Below are positions 1 to 8,788 of a stretch of 11,702 nt of DNA, piece by piece. The DNA lies in NCBI GenBank assembly GCA_958430865.1, contig CAUDNR010004215.1, positions 28,793 through 40,494 on the forward strand, given 5' to 3'. The position numbers and the translations under genes were made by a program. Position 1 is the stretch's first letter; each line of letters begins with the position of its first letter. Origin of the DNA: Entrophospora sp. SA101. Its lineage: Eukaryota; Glomeromycota; Glomeromycetes; Entrophosporales; Entrophosporaceae. The notes under the pieces were generated by a model, which searched no databases, had not been told where the DNA came from, and saw nothing but the letters and a program-made list of their open reading frames with translations.

Positions 1-815
1 AATCCCTTAAATTTCCCTCTTGAGCATAAACTAAAACTATTGCATAATTTCCATTATCTGGAAATTTAGTTATACCAAGGCAAGGAATAATCCTTGCTGA
101 TTTAATTTTACAATAATTTATTGCCTATTGGGTATAAAGTCAATTAGTATTGTATAATACAGTATTGTTTATTTTGTTTTAAATGACAACTACCAACCTC
201 ATCAAAAAAGCTTTATCCTGGATTACTTGAATCATTTAAACTTTTTAATACTACTAGTTGTCCTTCTCTTAAATAACTTAATTCTTTTTTATCTTCATCA
301 TAATCATCAATACTTCCTCTTGTCCATGTAGCTTTATAAATTGAACTAAGTCCACCTTCAGTTAATTTTGTTATATCTTCAAATTGCTCAAAAGGTATCC
401 ATTCTAAAATACAATTAGGCAGAGATGATTTCATTTGACATTGTTGAATAAAGTTGTCAACTATGTTATTTCCAGATGTCCAAGTGGTGAAAAGACTCTG
501 CAATTGTAAACTAATACAACCTTCACAGAACCTATCAGAGTATCTTGTCAATTTACACTTGTTACATTCTTTTGGTTTTCCCAATTTATCTTTTGCATTT
601 ATTAATTCAAAATTATAAATCAAGTCTTCCCTGCAATAATCTTTTTCATTTTCAGAAAGCTCCTTGTTTTTTTTGACTAATGAAAAAAAATAATCTTTTC
701 TACTTTCTCTACCAGATTTATTAATCACTGCATTATTACACATTTCAGCATTAATTTTATATACAAATTCCTTTCTTTCTGGTGATAACGATGATAATAG
801 TTTAGTGTGTGACAT
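1..815 (-). CDS. Protein kinase-like gene, 5' part, with in-frame stop; partial at window edge
   Basis: The start ATG is at 815. Residues 1-80 are a charged helical N-terminus. Residues 84-100 form a zinc-ribbon-like pair, CNKC and CEGC. The segment WTSGNNIVDNFIQQCQ leads to LEWIPFEQFEDI and then the kinase glycine-rich loop (LTEGGLSSIYKATW, about 151-164). The VVLK strand places the ATP-binding lysine at about 191. This arrangement is typical of the large Rhizophagus kinase-like family. The frame meets TAA at 213-215 after residue 200. Codons beyond the stop still read SFFDE, followed by an intron at 125-197 (73 nt, donor GTTGGT, TACTAAT branch-like site, acceptor CAATAG). The next exon, 1-124, reads ARIIPCLGITKFPDNGNYAI and VLVYAQEGNLRD, matching kinase beta4, beta5 and the hinge. 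The gene is therefore either freshly broken, truncated, or carries a sequence error. The catalytic loop lies outside the window, so activity cannot be judged. Confidence 0.85.
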
Positions 816-1651
816 TATATAAAAATATATTAATATGAAATAAACTCGACTTGGTGTTTTTTAACATATATAAAATAGAAAAGGTTCCGTGTTACGGTGC
901 CCTACTAAATGTTGTCAGTATTTTTTGTATGTTTCCCTAATTTAACGACCTTACCCAATTTTGAAATGTTTGGTTGCACGGGAAATCATTCATTTGTAAA
1001 GAATATTCAGTTCAGTTACGATACGAATCAGCACGAATCAGCACGAATATTCTAAACATCCTGTTTCTCAACTTTAGTAAACTGAATTTTTGGGAGGGAT
1101 GAGATCAAAAGTCAAAGGGTAAAACTTTGTGATAAGTCGTTTTTTTTTCTTTGCTGCGCTGGCTTGAAATTGATTTGAAATTTTGTTAATTAATTAATAA
1201 AAATTGAAATTTGAACAGAAATATTTTCGTTTTCCAAAAAAATGATAAACGTTTATGGTTATTTTACGTCACAGTACCGTGTGAAATTCCAATTGTTATC
1301 TGTTTTGGTTCAAAACGTTAGGGTTGAGCGAAACATATATTTGACTGAAAGGAAATCATGCTTCGCTTTAGATTTTTTTGCGTGATGTCGACCGCTGTCT
1401 ACCATTAGGTCTTCGCCTTTCTTCGACGTTTCGGACCGTTCAAAATGACCAAAAACTGATGGTCTTGTCTTGGAACCTTTATCTCGGACCGTCAAAGGCT
1501 TGTCACACAACGTGTTAGTGATATTTTCTGGTCACGAGACCGGGGTTCAAAAACGGTTTATTTCGTTGTCAATTTAAAAAAAAATGATCGATAAACAAAC
1601 AATTTGTGCAAACTTTTTTTGATTGTTCGTGTTGAATTAAATTTTTTTTTG
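816..1651. other. Non-coding stretch upstream of the kinase gene
   Basis: I see no supportable gene here. The first 60 bases upstream of the kinase ATG are AT-rich with TATA-like runs (around 819-835 and 866-876 on the plus strand) and could be its promoter. The stretch 1300-1560 is less AT-rich than its surroundings and holds a 66-codon frame on the minus strand, but that frame has no recognisable domain. The octamer CGGACCGT occurs twice, near 1432 and 1485. Confidence 0.5.
1023..1048. repeat. Short tandem repeat, 10-bp unit, 2.6 copies
   Basis: The unit ACGAATCAGC occurs twice perfectly and is followed by ACGAAT. The motif GAATATTC lies on either side of it. No function can be assigned. 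Confidence 0.8.
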
Positions 1652-1738
1652 GATTTTGACCATTTGAGAGAGATAGTGGGTGATCTGGATAAGAAACTTG
1701 ATTGATTTTGACCATTTGAAGGATAGTGGATGGTCTGA
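1652..1738. repeat. Tandem duplication of about 52 bp
   Basis: The string GATTTTGACCATTTGA starts at 1652 and again at 1704. Each copy is followed by a similar GATAGTGG...GGTCTGAT or GTGATCTGGAT stretch. The copies differ by small indels, which suggests an old duplication in non-coding DNA. Confidence 0.7.
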
Positions 1739-1739
1739 T

Positions 1740-2215
1740 TTCCTTTTGGTTAAGAAAAAAAAAGTTGTTGATTTTTTTTAAAACAATCGAAACTTGTAAA
1801 TGACATTTGATGTTTGCATGAAGCTTATTCTTCTATAGCGATAGATGAAAAAAAAACACGAAGAAAAGATCAGGACGAAAGATTTTAACAATCGAAATTC
1901 GCAAATGGCTTTTGATTCACACGAGGGTTCTTCTTTGCGAAGGAACTTTTTTTCTTTTAATTAGGAAAAAAAAGCTTAGTTGATTTTTTTAACAATTGTA
2001 ATTTATTCTTTTATGGCGATGTAGGCTTGAAAAAAACATCTGATCGATCAAATTGACCTTTAGTTGGGATAAAAATAAATGAATACAAAGAAAAGATCAA
2101 AACAAAAGATTTTTTTTTTAAAAAAACAATCAAATTTGTAAAGTTTATCCTTCTGTGGTGATGTAGGCTTGAAAAAAACATCTGAACGATCAAATTGACC
2201 TTTGATATGGGATGT
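1740..2215. repeat. Degenerate tandem array, about 4 units of 103-134 bp
   Basis: The anchor AACAAT followed by an A-rich block and TTGTAA or TCGCAAA recurs at about 1782, 1888, 1991 and 2125. The last two units are the best preserved: GATGTAGGCTTGAAAAAAAC starts at 2018 and 2160, followed by CATCTG, a GATCAAATTGACCTTT block and a TAAATAAAT-like tail. The AGAAAAGATCA motif also recurs near 1862 and 2089. Open frames in this array are by-products of the repeats. Confidence 0.75.
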
Positions 2216-2229
2216 ATAAATAAATAAAA

Positions 2230-2463
2230 ATGAATAAAAAACTAACCAATTCGCCTTTCGAATCTTTTTTACTTGCTTGCTTTTTGCATAGTATTTCTTT
2301 AATTTTGATTATTTGCTATGTCGTCTATCTTGTCGTCAACCATATTCATCAAGCCAGCCAGTGGGACACATACGGTGATTGGGGTGGCTGTGTGCCGTGT
2401 AGAAGAACACGAATATGTGGAGGTCAACTACAAAGCATTCAGAATGAACTCCGCCTACAATAA
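2230..2463 (+). CDS. Putative small membrane-anchored Cys/Trp-rich protein (unrecognised)
   Basis: This is a 77-codon frame of unknown function. Residues 1-12 are short and polar. About residues 13-37 form one strongly hydrophobic segment (SFLLACFLHSISLILIICYV onward) that could be a signal anchor or signal peptide. The outer part contains WDTYGDWGGCVPC and RRTRICGG, a Trp/Gly/Cys/Arg spacing loosely like a thrombospondin type-1 repeat but much too short for one. The frame sits in the gap between two unrelated tandem arrays. A TATAAATA string lies only about 15 bases before the ATG, too close for an ordinary core promoter unless the leader is minimal or the true start is elsewhere. It could be a small secreted protein, one exon of a larger gene, or chance. 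Confidence 0.35.
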   Translation: MNKKLTNSPFESFLLACFLHSISLILIICYVVYLVVNHIHQASQWDTYGDWGGCVPCRRTRICGGQLQSIQNELRLQ

Positions 2464-2549
2464 CATGGTCCATCGAATCTATAAAAAATAAAATTAAACA
2501 GAAAAAGTAAACTGTTAAATACAAGATGTATGACGACATACGAAGCTTC

Positions 2550-2890
2550 CAAAGCAAGTTTGTAAAATATACTGATGAACGTTTATCAAATATTGAATAG
2601 CTTGTATCGGAATAAGTGTTAAAAGTCAAGATCTATGAATCTGTTTGTAAAATATATTTAATGAACGCTTTATCAATTATTCAAGTAATTATATAGGCGG
2701 GCTTGGTAGAAGTAAGTGTTAAAGTCAAGATCTATTTGCAAATCAAGTTTCCAAAATGAACGTTTATTGTTATAGGCAGGTTTGATCAAAGTAAGTCTTA
2801 AAGTCGAGATCTACGAAGCAGTTTGTAAAATATATTTAATTAATGTTTTATTGTTATCAATTATTCAATAACTATATAAGCGGGCTTGGT
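2550..2890. repeat. Degenerate tandem array, 4 units of 74-104 bp
   Basis: The unit begins GTTTGTAAAATATA, continues through (A)TGAACGTTTATCAA and TATTCAA, then GGCGGGCTTGGT, and ends AAGTAAGTGTTAAAGTCAAG followed by ATCTA. Unit starts fall at about 2558, 2643, 2747 (shortened) and 2821. The unit differs from the array at 1740-2215. No coding potential is seen. Confidence 0.75.
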
Positions 2891-3093
2891 TGGTTCAATA
2901 TCTATATAATTGGATTGTTAATAGTTAATAATGGAATTTTATTACAAAAAAAAATTTTTTGAGTTGTAAATTTTGTTTTATTAAATAAATTTGTTTGATT
3001 TTCTCATACATCGTTCATGTTTTTTCTTGATCGTATATCTTAATTGGTCACAACATGGTCTGTTTCTATTGTCCACACCCCATATAATTAGAC
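2891..3093. other. AT-rich spacer, no feature seen
   Basis: This stretch contains homopolymer A and T runs and no supportable frame. It may include the left end of the transposon that follows, but I could not find a terminal inverted repeat. Confidence 0.4.
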
Positions 3094-4327
3094 TTGTCAA
3101 ACAACCCAATATCGAATACCCATCGTGGTATGGTTGGTTCTAAAGAAGTATTTTTATTAATCATCATACTATTCTTATTTTTGTATATTATCTTATTTTA
3201 TTGTTTTATAGAAATGCGACTTTTATTATTTTATGTAAAATGTGTACAAAGCGCAGAGCAGGACTTTAGTGTCTCGTTAGATATTTATTATAGAAAATTG
3301 AATGATAATAAATCAACAATTGGTATCGTTTTTGCTTTTCGTATAATCATTAATAATAATATTAATATTAAATAATATTAAGAGGTCAAGGAACATGGCT
3401 ATTAAAGATATGAAACAATTCACTATGTAACTTTTTGATTACCGAAAATTGGTCTTTTCAAAGGTGGTCATACAATACAAGAAAAGAAATTGGTGAGTGA
3501 GCTGTGGAAAATACAATTCAGCGTTATGGAATTCTGAACACCATTAAGCAAAAAAAAACAGTAGACCAAAATTGCTTGACGACGATAAAAAAATGCCTTA
3601 AAAGAAATTGTTATTAATAATAATAGAGCTACTCTAGTGATATAAAAGTTCTCTTGACCCAATCCACTAGCTTAAATGTTTCGATTAAAACAACCTATAT
3701 AAATTTGGTTTTAAATTCTCGTACTGCAGAAACTCAACGTCAAAAACGACTTGAATGGTGTATTTATCGGCGAAACTGTACAATAAAGCAGATAATGGGG
3801 GAGGAGTATCGATTTACAATATTTGGTAGTGATGGATGAATTTGGCGCGAAAATGAGACTCGTTTTAGTATTGAAAATTTGTCACCTACGATAAAGCATG
3901 GCAGGGGAAGAATCATAGTTTTACAGCTAAAGCATTAGGAAAATTGGCGAGAGTAGAAGAGATAGTGAACCAACCATAAATAATATATAAATATTTTAGA
4001 GAATGACTTGTTGCTATTCATTAAAGATGATAACGCACCTCGACTAAAAATGTGATAAAATGGTTATCCGGAAAAAAGGTAAGAAAAGAATTATGGAAAA
4101 TTGGCCTCCTCAATTTCCAGATCTTAATCCAATTGCACACCTATGGGATGAACATAGTAGAGGATTAAAAGACGTCCCACACATCCAAAAATAAAGATGA
4201 ACTAGGAAAATTTTTGAGAAAAGAATGGCAACAAATTCCACGCGAAAAATATTTAAGATTAATTGATAATGTACCCAGAAGAGTAGAAGAATGCATCGCC
4301 AAAAATGGGTGGCCAACTAGTTATTAA
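3094..4327 (+). mobile_element. Decayed Tc1/mariner-type transposon (transposase remnant)
   Basis: Transposase pieces in all three plus frames follow the Tc1 order. 3094-3147 reads PISNTHRGMVGSKE, a likely N-terminal helix-turn-helix start. From about 3148 to 3480 the similarity is lost. 3540-3640 gives short stretches such as NALKEI and RATLV. 3654-3836 reads LNVSIKTTYINL, QRQKRLEWCIYRRN and RFTIFGSDG. 3840-3950 reads FSIENLSPTIKHGRG. Near 4028 is DDNAP, the region of the second catalytic Asp. 4093-4191 reads WPPQFPDLNPIAHLWDE, and the end reads IPREKYLRLIDNVPRRVEEC, then GWPTSY and a stop at 4325-4327. Several stops and frameshifts interrupt it. The usual SDE of the first catalytic block reads GEE, and the usual NPIE reads NPIA, so it cannot be active. 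Terminal inverted repeats were not located. Confidence 0.85.
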
Positions 4328-4410
4328 AATTATTAAAACGATTATTTTTGAAAATTCTATCTTTAAAAATCGATCAACGTTCACACAATCTTAACACATT
4401 TTTTTTTATT

Positions 4411-6087
4411 TTAAATGTCATCAGAATTTTGTACAGCCTCTGGATCCTCTTTCCAGATTTTAATGGTTTTATCTGCTTCACAAGTAATCAACCTTAATCC
4501 CGTTCGATCAAAAGCAGAAGCAAATATTCCAGCTTCGGATTCTAAAGAACCAGGTTGAACGGTTGTTTCCAATGATTGAAACTTATGTCCTGAATTCCAA
4601 TCCCAAAATGACATTGAACCATTATCGGCTAAATAAAATAAAAAAAATGTGTTTTGTATATAATCAACATATGTATGTAATAAATATATTATTTAAAAAA
4701 AAAAATTTTTTTTTTCTTTTTTACCTCCAGAAAATAAAACATTATCTTCATTAACAGCTAATGTGTTAATTATTGCATTATGCCCTTCAAAATTTCTAAC
4801 AAATAAACCATCAGGACATTTCCATTGTTTAATATTATCAGCACTGGCACTAGCAAAAGAAAATTCTCTAGGATGTGTGGTAATAGCTCTAACTGATTTT
4901 TTATGATGTGTTAATGTTGCTAAAGTTTTGCCAGCAGCCAAATCCCACAAGCGAATTGTTGAATCCATAGAACCAGTGATTACTTGTGGATCAGCTTCTT
5001 GACATTTAACATCTGCCACAGTTGTGCTATGTCCAGTAAGAACATGAATACATTGTTTTGTACGCATATCCCATACCTTCAGAAAAATATTTTTTTTATA
5101 GGATTTAAGATAAGGAAAGGATAATTACAATAAAAAAAAAAAAGAAAAAATATAAATTACTCTAGCAGAAGCATCTCGTCCAGCTGTCACCAGTACGTCT
5201 AAAGTAGGGTGTAAACTTAAAGAGTAAACTCCAGATAAATGACCATGATAATGTCGGATAACTTTATTTTGTTCAAGATCCCAACACTTTACCATTTTAT
5301 CTTCACCGCATGAAAATAAATAAGGATGACGCGGTGATACTGCTAGACCGCGAACCGTGGAGATATGGCCTGTCAAGGTAAGTTTTAAAGTACCTGATGC
5401 AAGATCCCAAATCTATTAAAAAATTAAAAATTCTTTTTTTAAAAAAAAACTCCCCGAAATTTAAAAAAATTTGATTAAAAATAAATAAATATATATATAT
5501 ATATATATAGTTTCACCTTAATGGTACGATCACCGGCACCGGTTACAAACCATTTGTTACCAGGTTCCAATGCAATTGATCTCACCCAACCTAAATGCCC
5601 ACTGATAACTCTCATTAATTTCCAGGGTGCATGCCATTCAGGTTTTTGAACTTTTGGTATTTTACGTCTTATCAAAGAGCCTGAAGCTGTTATAGGAGTT
5701 GTGGTCTTTGTAGCGGCTATAGTAGTTATAGCCGTCGTAGTGGTTGTAGCAGTTGTGGCGGTTGTAGTGGTTGTAGGCTGTGTAATATTAATAGCTGATG
5801 AAACATTGTCTATAATTCAAATCATATGTTCATAAATATAAAAAACATGTTTAATAATTATCAAATAAATGACTACAGGTTTATTACTTACTAACCAGGT
5901 GCACTTTGTTGAGATATCAAAGCAGCAGGTAATTCTTTAACATGACTATATTCATCTCTGATTTTCACTGACAGTCTTATTCCATCACTTGATAAAAAAA
6001 GAAAATTTTTGACTTGATGATGTTGATTGTAACATTATTAAAGAAATAAAATAAAATAAAAACATGTGGTAAAAACCTTGAATTCAT
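4411..6087 (-). CDS. PLRG1: Pleiotropic regulator 1 / Prp46, WD40 spliceosome (Prp19-complex) protein
   Basis: Six exons give a 405-residue protein: 6087-6077, 5987-5896, 5809-5517, 5412-5161, 5076-4725 and 4628-4411. The introns are 84-104 nt and all splice in frame. The N-terminus includes [19 protein letters not shown], matching the KLRNEY segment of PLRG1. A Thr/Ala-rich linker (about 45-75) and [20 protein letters not shown] follow, then seven WD40 blades: GHLGW/DRTIKIWD, GHIST/KMVKCWD, GHLSG/ASARVWD, GHSTT/STIRLWD, HHKKS/NIKQWK, GHNAI/GSMSFWD, and [20 protein letters not shown]. Family knowledge: PLRG1/Prp46 is a core subunit of the Prp19/CDC5L complex and is needed for spliceosome activation in the nucleus. 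Exon 1 has only 11 coding bases (M N S plus two bases of the next Ser codon), and the SLKRTHD-like segment of homologues is absent, so the start is the weakest part of the model. It diverges from UTP23. Confidence 0.95.
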
Positions 6088-6199
6088 TTTTTCAAAAAAT
6101 CAAAAAAAAAACAAACTAAAAAAACCTGATTTGTGACCAGGATATGAAAATGCCGCCGATTTTCACGATGTCACACCGATTTTTTTTTCAAAATAAAAA
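6088..6199. promoter_or_regulatory. Divergent (bidirectional) promoter region of PLRG1 and UTP23
   Basis: Only 112 bp separate the two predicted start codons. The GC-richer centre (6125-6180) carries the octamer CCGATTTT twice, at 6156 and 6176, exactly 20 bp apart, with a looser CTGATTTG 30 bp upstream of the first. Long A and T tracts lie at both edges. No TATA box is evident. A plus-strand ATG at 6144 opens a 31-codon frame that overlaps the UTP23 start out of frame. Confidence 0.6.
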
Positions 6200-7721
6200 A
6201 TGCGACCAAAAAGAGCAAAACAGTATAAACGTCTTATGACATTATATAATATTTCTTATGGATTCAGAGAACCTTATCAAGTATTAGGTAAGTAAGTATT
6301 AAGTGTTGATAACAAAGAAAGACAATGATGAAATTTATATATGAGAATTATCATTAATTGATTTTTTATTTTTTTTTTAAAAGTTGATTATGATTTTATA
6401 AATATAGCTTTACGTTATAAAATGGATATATGTAAACAGTTAAATAATGTTATGATGGGAAATACTAAACAAAGTAGGTAAATAGCCGAGGTTTTGATTT
6501 TTAATCCATTTCCTCTATCCCTTTTTCATCAATGTTAAAATATTAACCAATTTTATCTATGCAAATAAAATAAAAAAGTGTACACGTCTTGTACTTTAAA
6601 TGAATTAAGAAAACAAGGAGGAAAAGATGAGTTTGGTACAGAGGATGCATTAATACAACTTGAAAGACGTAATTGTTTTCATCAACGTAAACCTGTGTCT
6701 AGCGCAGAATGTTTAGCTTCAATTATAGGTAGGTGGATGTATCAATCAAATTTTACGCAAAATGTTTTCATTTTTGATCACTTTTCAAGCAATGACAAAT
6801 GTTTATGATATTATATATCTTTTTAGAAAAGGATAATCCTCATAATTATTGTGTCGCGACTCAAAATGATTCACTTCGCGAGTTGTTTCGTAATGTTCCA
6901 GGTGTTCCATTATTATATATTAAGAGATCAGTTTTAATAATTGAACCAGCCTCACGTATAACATTGGAAAAATCTAAACAAGTAATTATATATTAATATG
7001 TTATATTGTTTGAATAATAATAACAATAATAATGATGGCATTAAAATATAAATTTAACATCAAGTATAGATTGAAATGGAAAAAACAAAACCATCAAACG
7101 AAGAAATTTCATTTTTGACAAATGCCAATTCCGATATATTATTGTTGAAAAAATCAACAATGGACGGATCAGAAGAAAAAAAGAAAAATAAGCGCAAAGG
7201 TCCCAAACAACCAAATCCTTTAAGTTGTAAAAAGAAAAAGAAAAATTCTATAACCTCACAACAACAATCAATTCTAAAATCTGATGAAAAAAAGAACAAT
7301 AAAAATAAAAATAATAAACTAGTAAATGTTGGTGGAGGTGGTGGTAATGAAATAAAGATGGCTAATAATGATATACAACAAGTAATTAAAATAATACTTA
7401 TTCTTTTAGACAAATTAATTCATTAAAAAATTAATTTTTAATTAACTTTTTGAATCAAAGGAATTGAATAATAACAATAATAATAATAATAATAAACGTA
7501 AACATTCAGACGATGGAATTGAAGATGATAACAATAAAAGTATTATTAATTTTTATATATATTACATATGTGTGTGTGCATATATATATTAGCATATTTA
7601 CTAATTTTAAATTATTTCTTTAACAGATATAGATAATCGCGATACTAAAAAGAAGAGAAAGAGAAGGAAAAAAAAGAAAACAGTAAAGAACGGTAGTGAA
7701 GAAGAAATATCAGATGAATAA
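6200..7721 (+). CDS. UTP23: rRNA-processing protein UTP23 (PIN-like SSU processome factor)
   Basis: Seven exons give a 322-residue protein: 6200-6287, 6384-6473, 6579-6728, 6827-6981, 7070-7381, 7461-7539 and 7627-7721. All six introns are 79-105 nt and keep frame. The N-terminus MRPKRAKQYKR and YGFREPYQVLVDYDF match the Fcf1/Utp23 start. The family CCHC zinc site is visible as C64 plus C92-x-H94 and C104 (RNCFHQ...SSAECL). HNYCVATQND, VPGVPLLYIKR and the C-terminal GPKQPNPLSCKKKKK are diagnostic. The tail is Lys-rich with acidic patches, a Gly5 run and an Asn9 run, and ends EEEISDE. Family knowledge: Utp23 is a nucleolar SSU processome component acting in early 18S rRNA maturation and snR30/U17 snoRNA release; its PIN fold is usually considered non-catalytic. 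The splice at 6473/6579 uses donor GTAGGT rather than the GTAAAT 4 bases on, because only that keeps the frame. Confidence 0.95.
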
Positions 7722-8029
7722 TAAATTGAAATAACTAGACTTGCAATTTTTGCATGGATTGAGTAATGCAATCAGAATGTTGCATTAATAAAACGCTATT
7801 ATTAAAGTAATGATATTACAAAATTAAACAAATTAAAAATAATTTACAAAAAACTTTTTTTTCAAAAGTGAAATTTTTGAGCAAGTAGCTTGAGCTTAGG
7901 AATAGGAATAAGAATAGGAAACATGTTATTCAAATAAAAAAAATAATGATAATCATACAAATAAGACAAAAAAAAAAGGCAAAAAAACATTGCATCACTA
8001 TATAATAATTTCTTTCTTATGTTAACTGT
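7722..8029. other. Convergent intergenic spacer between UTP23 and the P450 gene
   Basis: No gene is seen. The 3' ends of the two flanking genes face each other here. Besides the AATAAA site after UTP23 there are A/T homopolymers and a short imperfect hexamer repeat (AGGAATAGGAATAAGAATAGG, about 7898-7918). No obvious AATAAA was found on the minus strand for the P450. Confidence 0.5.
7787..7792 (+). terminator. Likely polyadenylation signal of UTP23
   Basis: An AATAAA hexamer lies 66 bases after the UTP23 stop codon on the coding strand. The distance is normal for a fungal 3' UTR, but AT-richness makes chance hexamers common. Confidence 0.45.
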
Positions 8030-8737
8030 TTATGTTCTGACAGGCACCCAACAGTCATTATTCTTCTTTCCAAATATTCTAGGTTTAATCCTAATTTTCA
8101 AATCATCACAATGTTTGACAATACTATAATGAAATTTCAATGGAGCATTCATATCCTCCAATTCAACATCATATTTCATATATAATAGACAAATTAAAGT
8201 TTTGATTTGTGACATGGCCAATTGTTTGCCTGGACACATTCGAAGTCCATTACCAAACATCAAAAAAGAATGTTTTGGTGTGGTTTTATTTAGAAATCGT
8301 GATGGATCAAATTTTTCAGCATCACGCCATTGCAGTGGATGTCTGTGTATCATTGGCGTGTTTATCATGAATTGTGTTGACGCTGGAATTGTTTTACCTG
8401 CTATTGTGTCATCTTGAATAGATGTTCGAAAAATAATTGGCACGATTGACATTAGACGAGACACTAAAACATTTACATATATAATAGAAATATGAATATG
8501 TTAATTATATTTATATATGAATTATAAATATACATAATCAATTACCTTCTTTAATAATAGCATCACAATAAGTTAACTTATTTATATCTTCGTACGTGAT
8601 TGGTCTGTCTGGATCACCGTTGAATACTTGATTTAATTCTTCTAACATTTGTTTCTTCACTTCAGGATAATGTGCTACATGATACACTATGAATGCAAAA
8701 GTATTTGCTGTCTATTAAAAATATAATGGATAAATGA

Positions 8738-8788
<51 letters not shown>

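Noticed and set aside
1310..1510. Minus-strand 66-codon frame in a less AT-rich patch
   Set aside because: No domain, no promoter-like context and no repeat of the frame elsewhere; probably chance.
1540..1560. GGGGTTCAAAAAC resembling a tRNA T-loop / B box
   Set aside because: The flanking bases do not form a T stem, and no acceptor, D or anticodon arms can be drawn upstream.
2336..2629. Minus-strand 97-codon hydrophobic frame
   Set aside because: It overlaps the small plus-strand frame and runs into the tandem array; no motif and no splice support were found.
3468..4316. Minus-strand frames across the transposon remnant
   Set aside because: The coding signal of the Tc1 transposase is clearly on the plus strand; the reverse frames have no motif.
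7060..7413. Long open frame on the minus strand, 117 codons
   Set aside because: It is antisense to UTP23 exon 5; its Phe/Leu/Pro-rich translation is just the complement of Lys- and Gly-rich coding sequence.
8202..8417. Plus-strand frames inside the P450 gene (also 9566-9787)
   Set aside because: They are antisense shadows of well-supported P450 exons.
8741..8788. Regular repeat considered as a CRISPR-like or replication-origin iteron array
   Set aside because: It is a pure tetranucleotide microsatellite without spacers, inside a eukaryotic intron.
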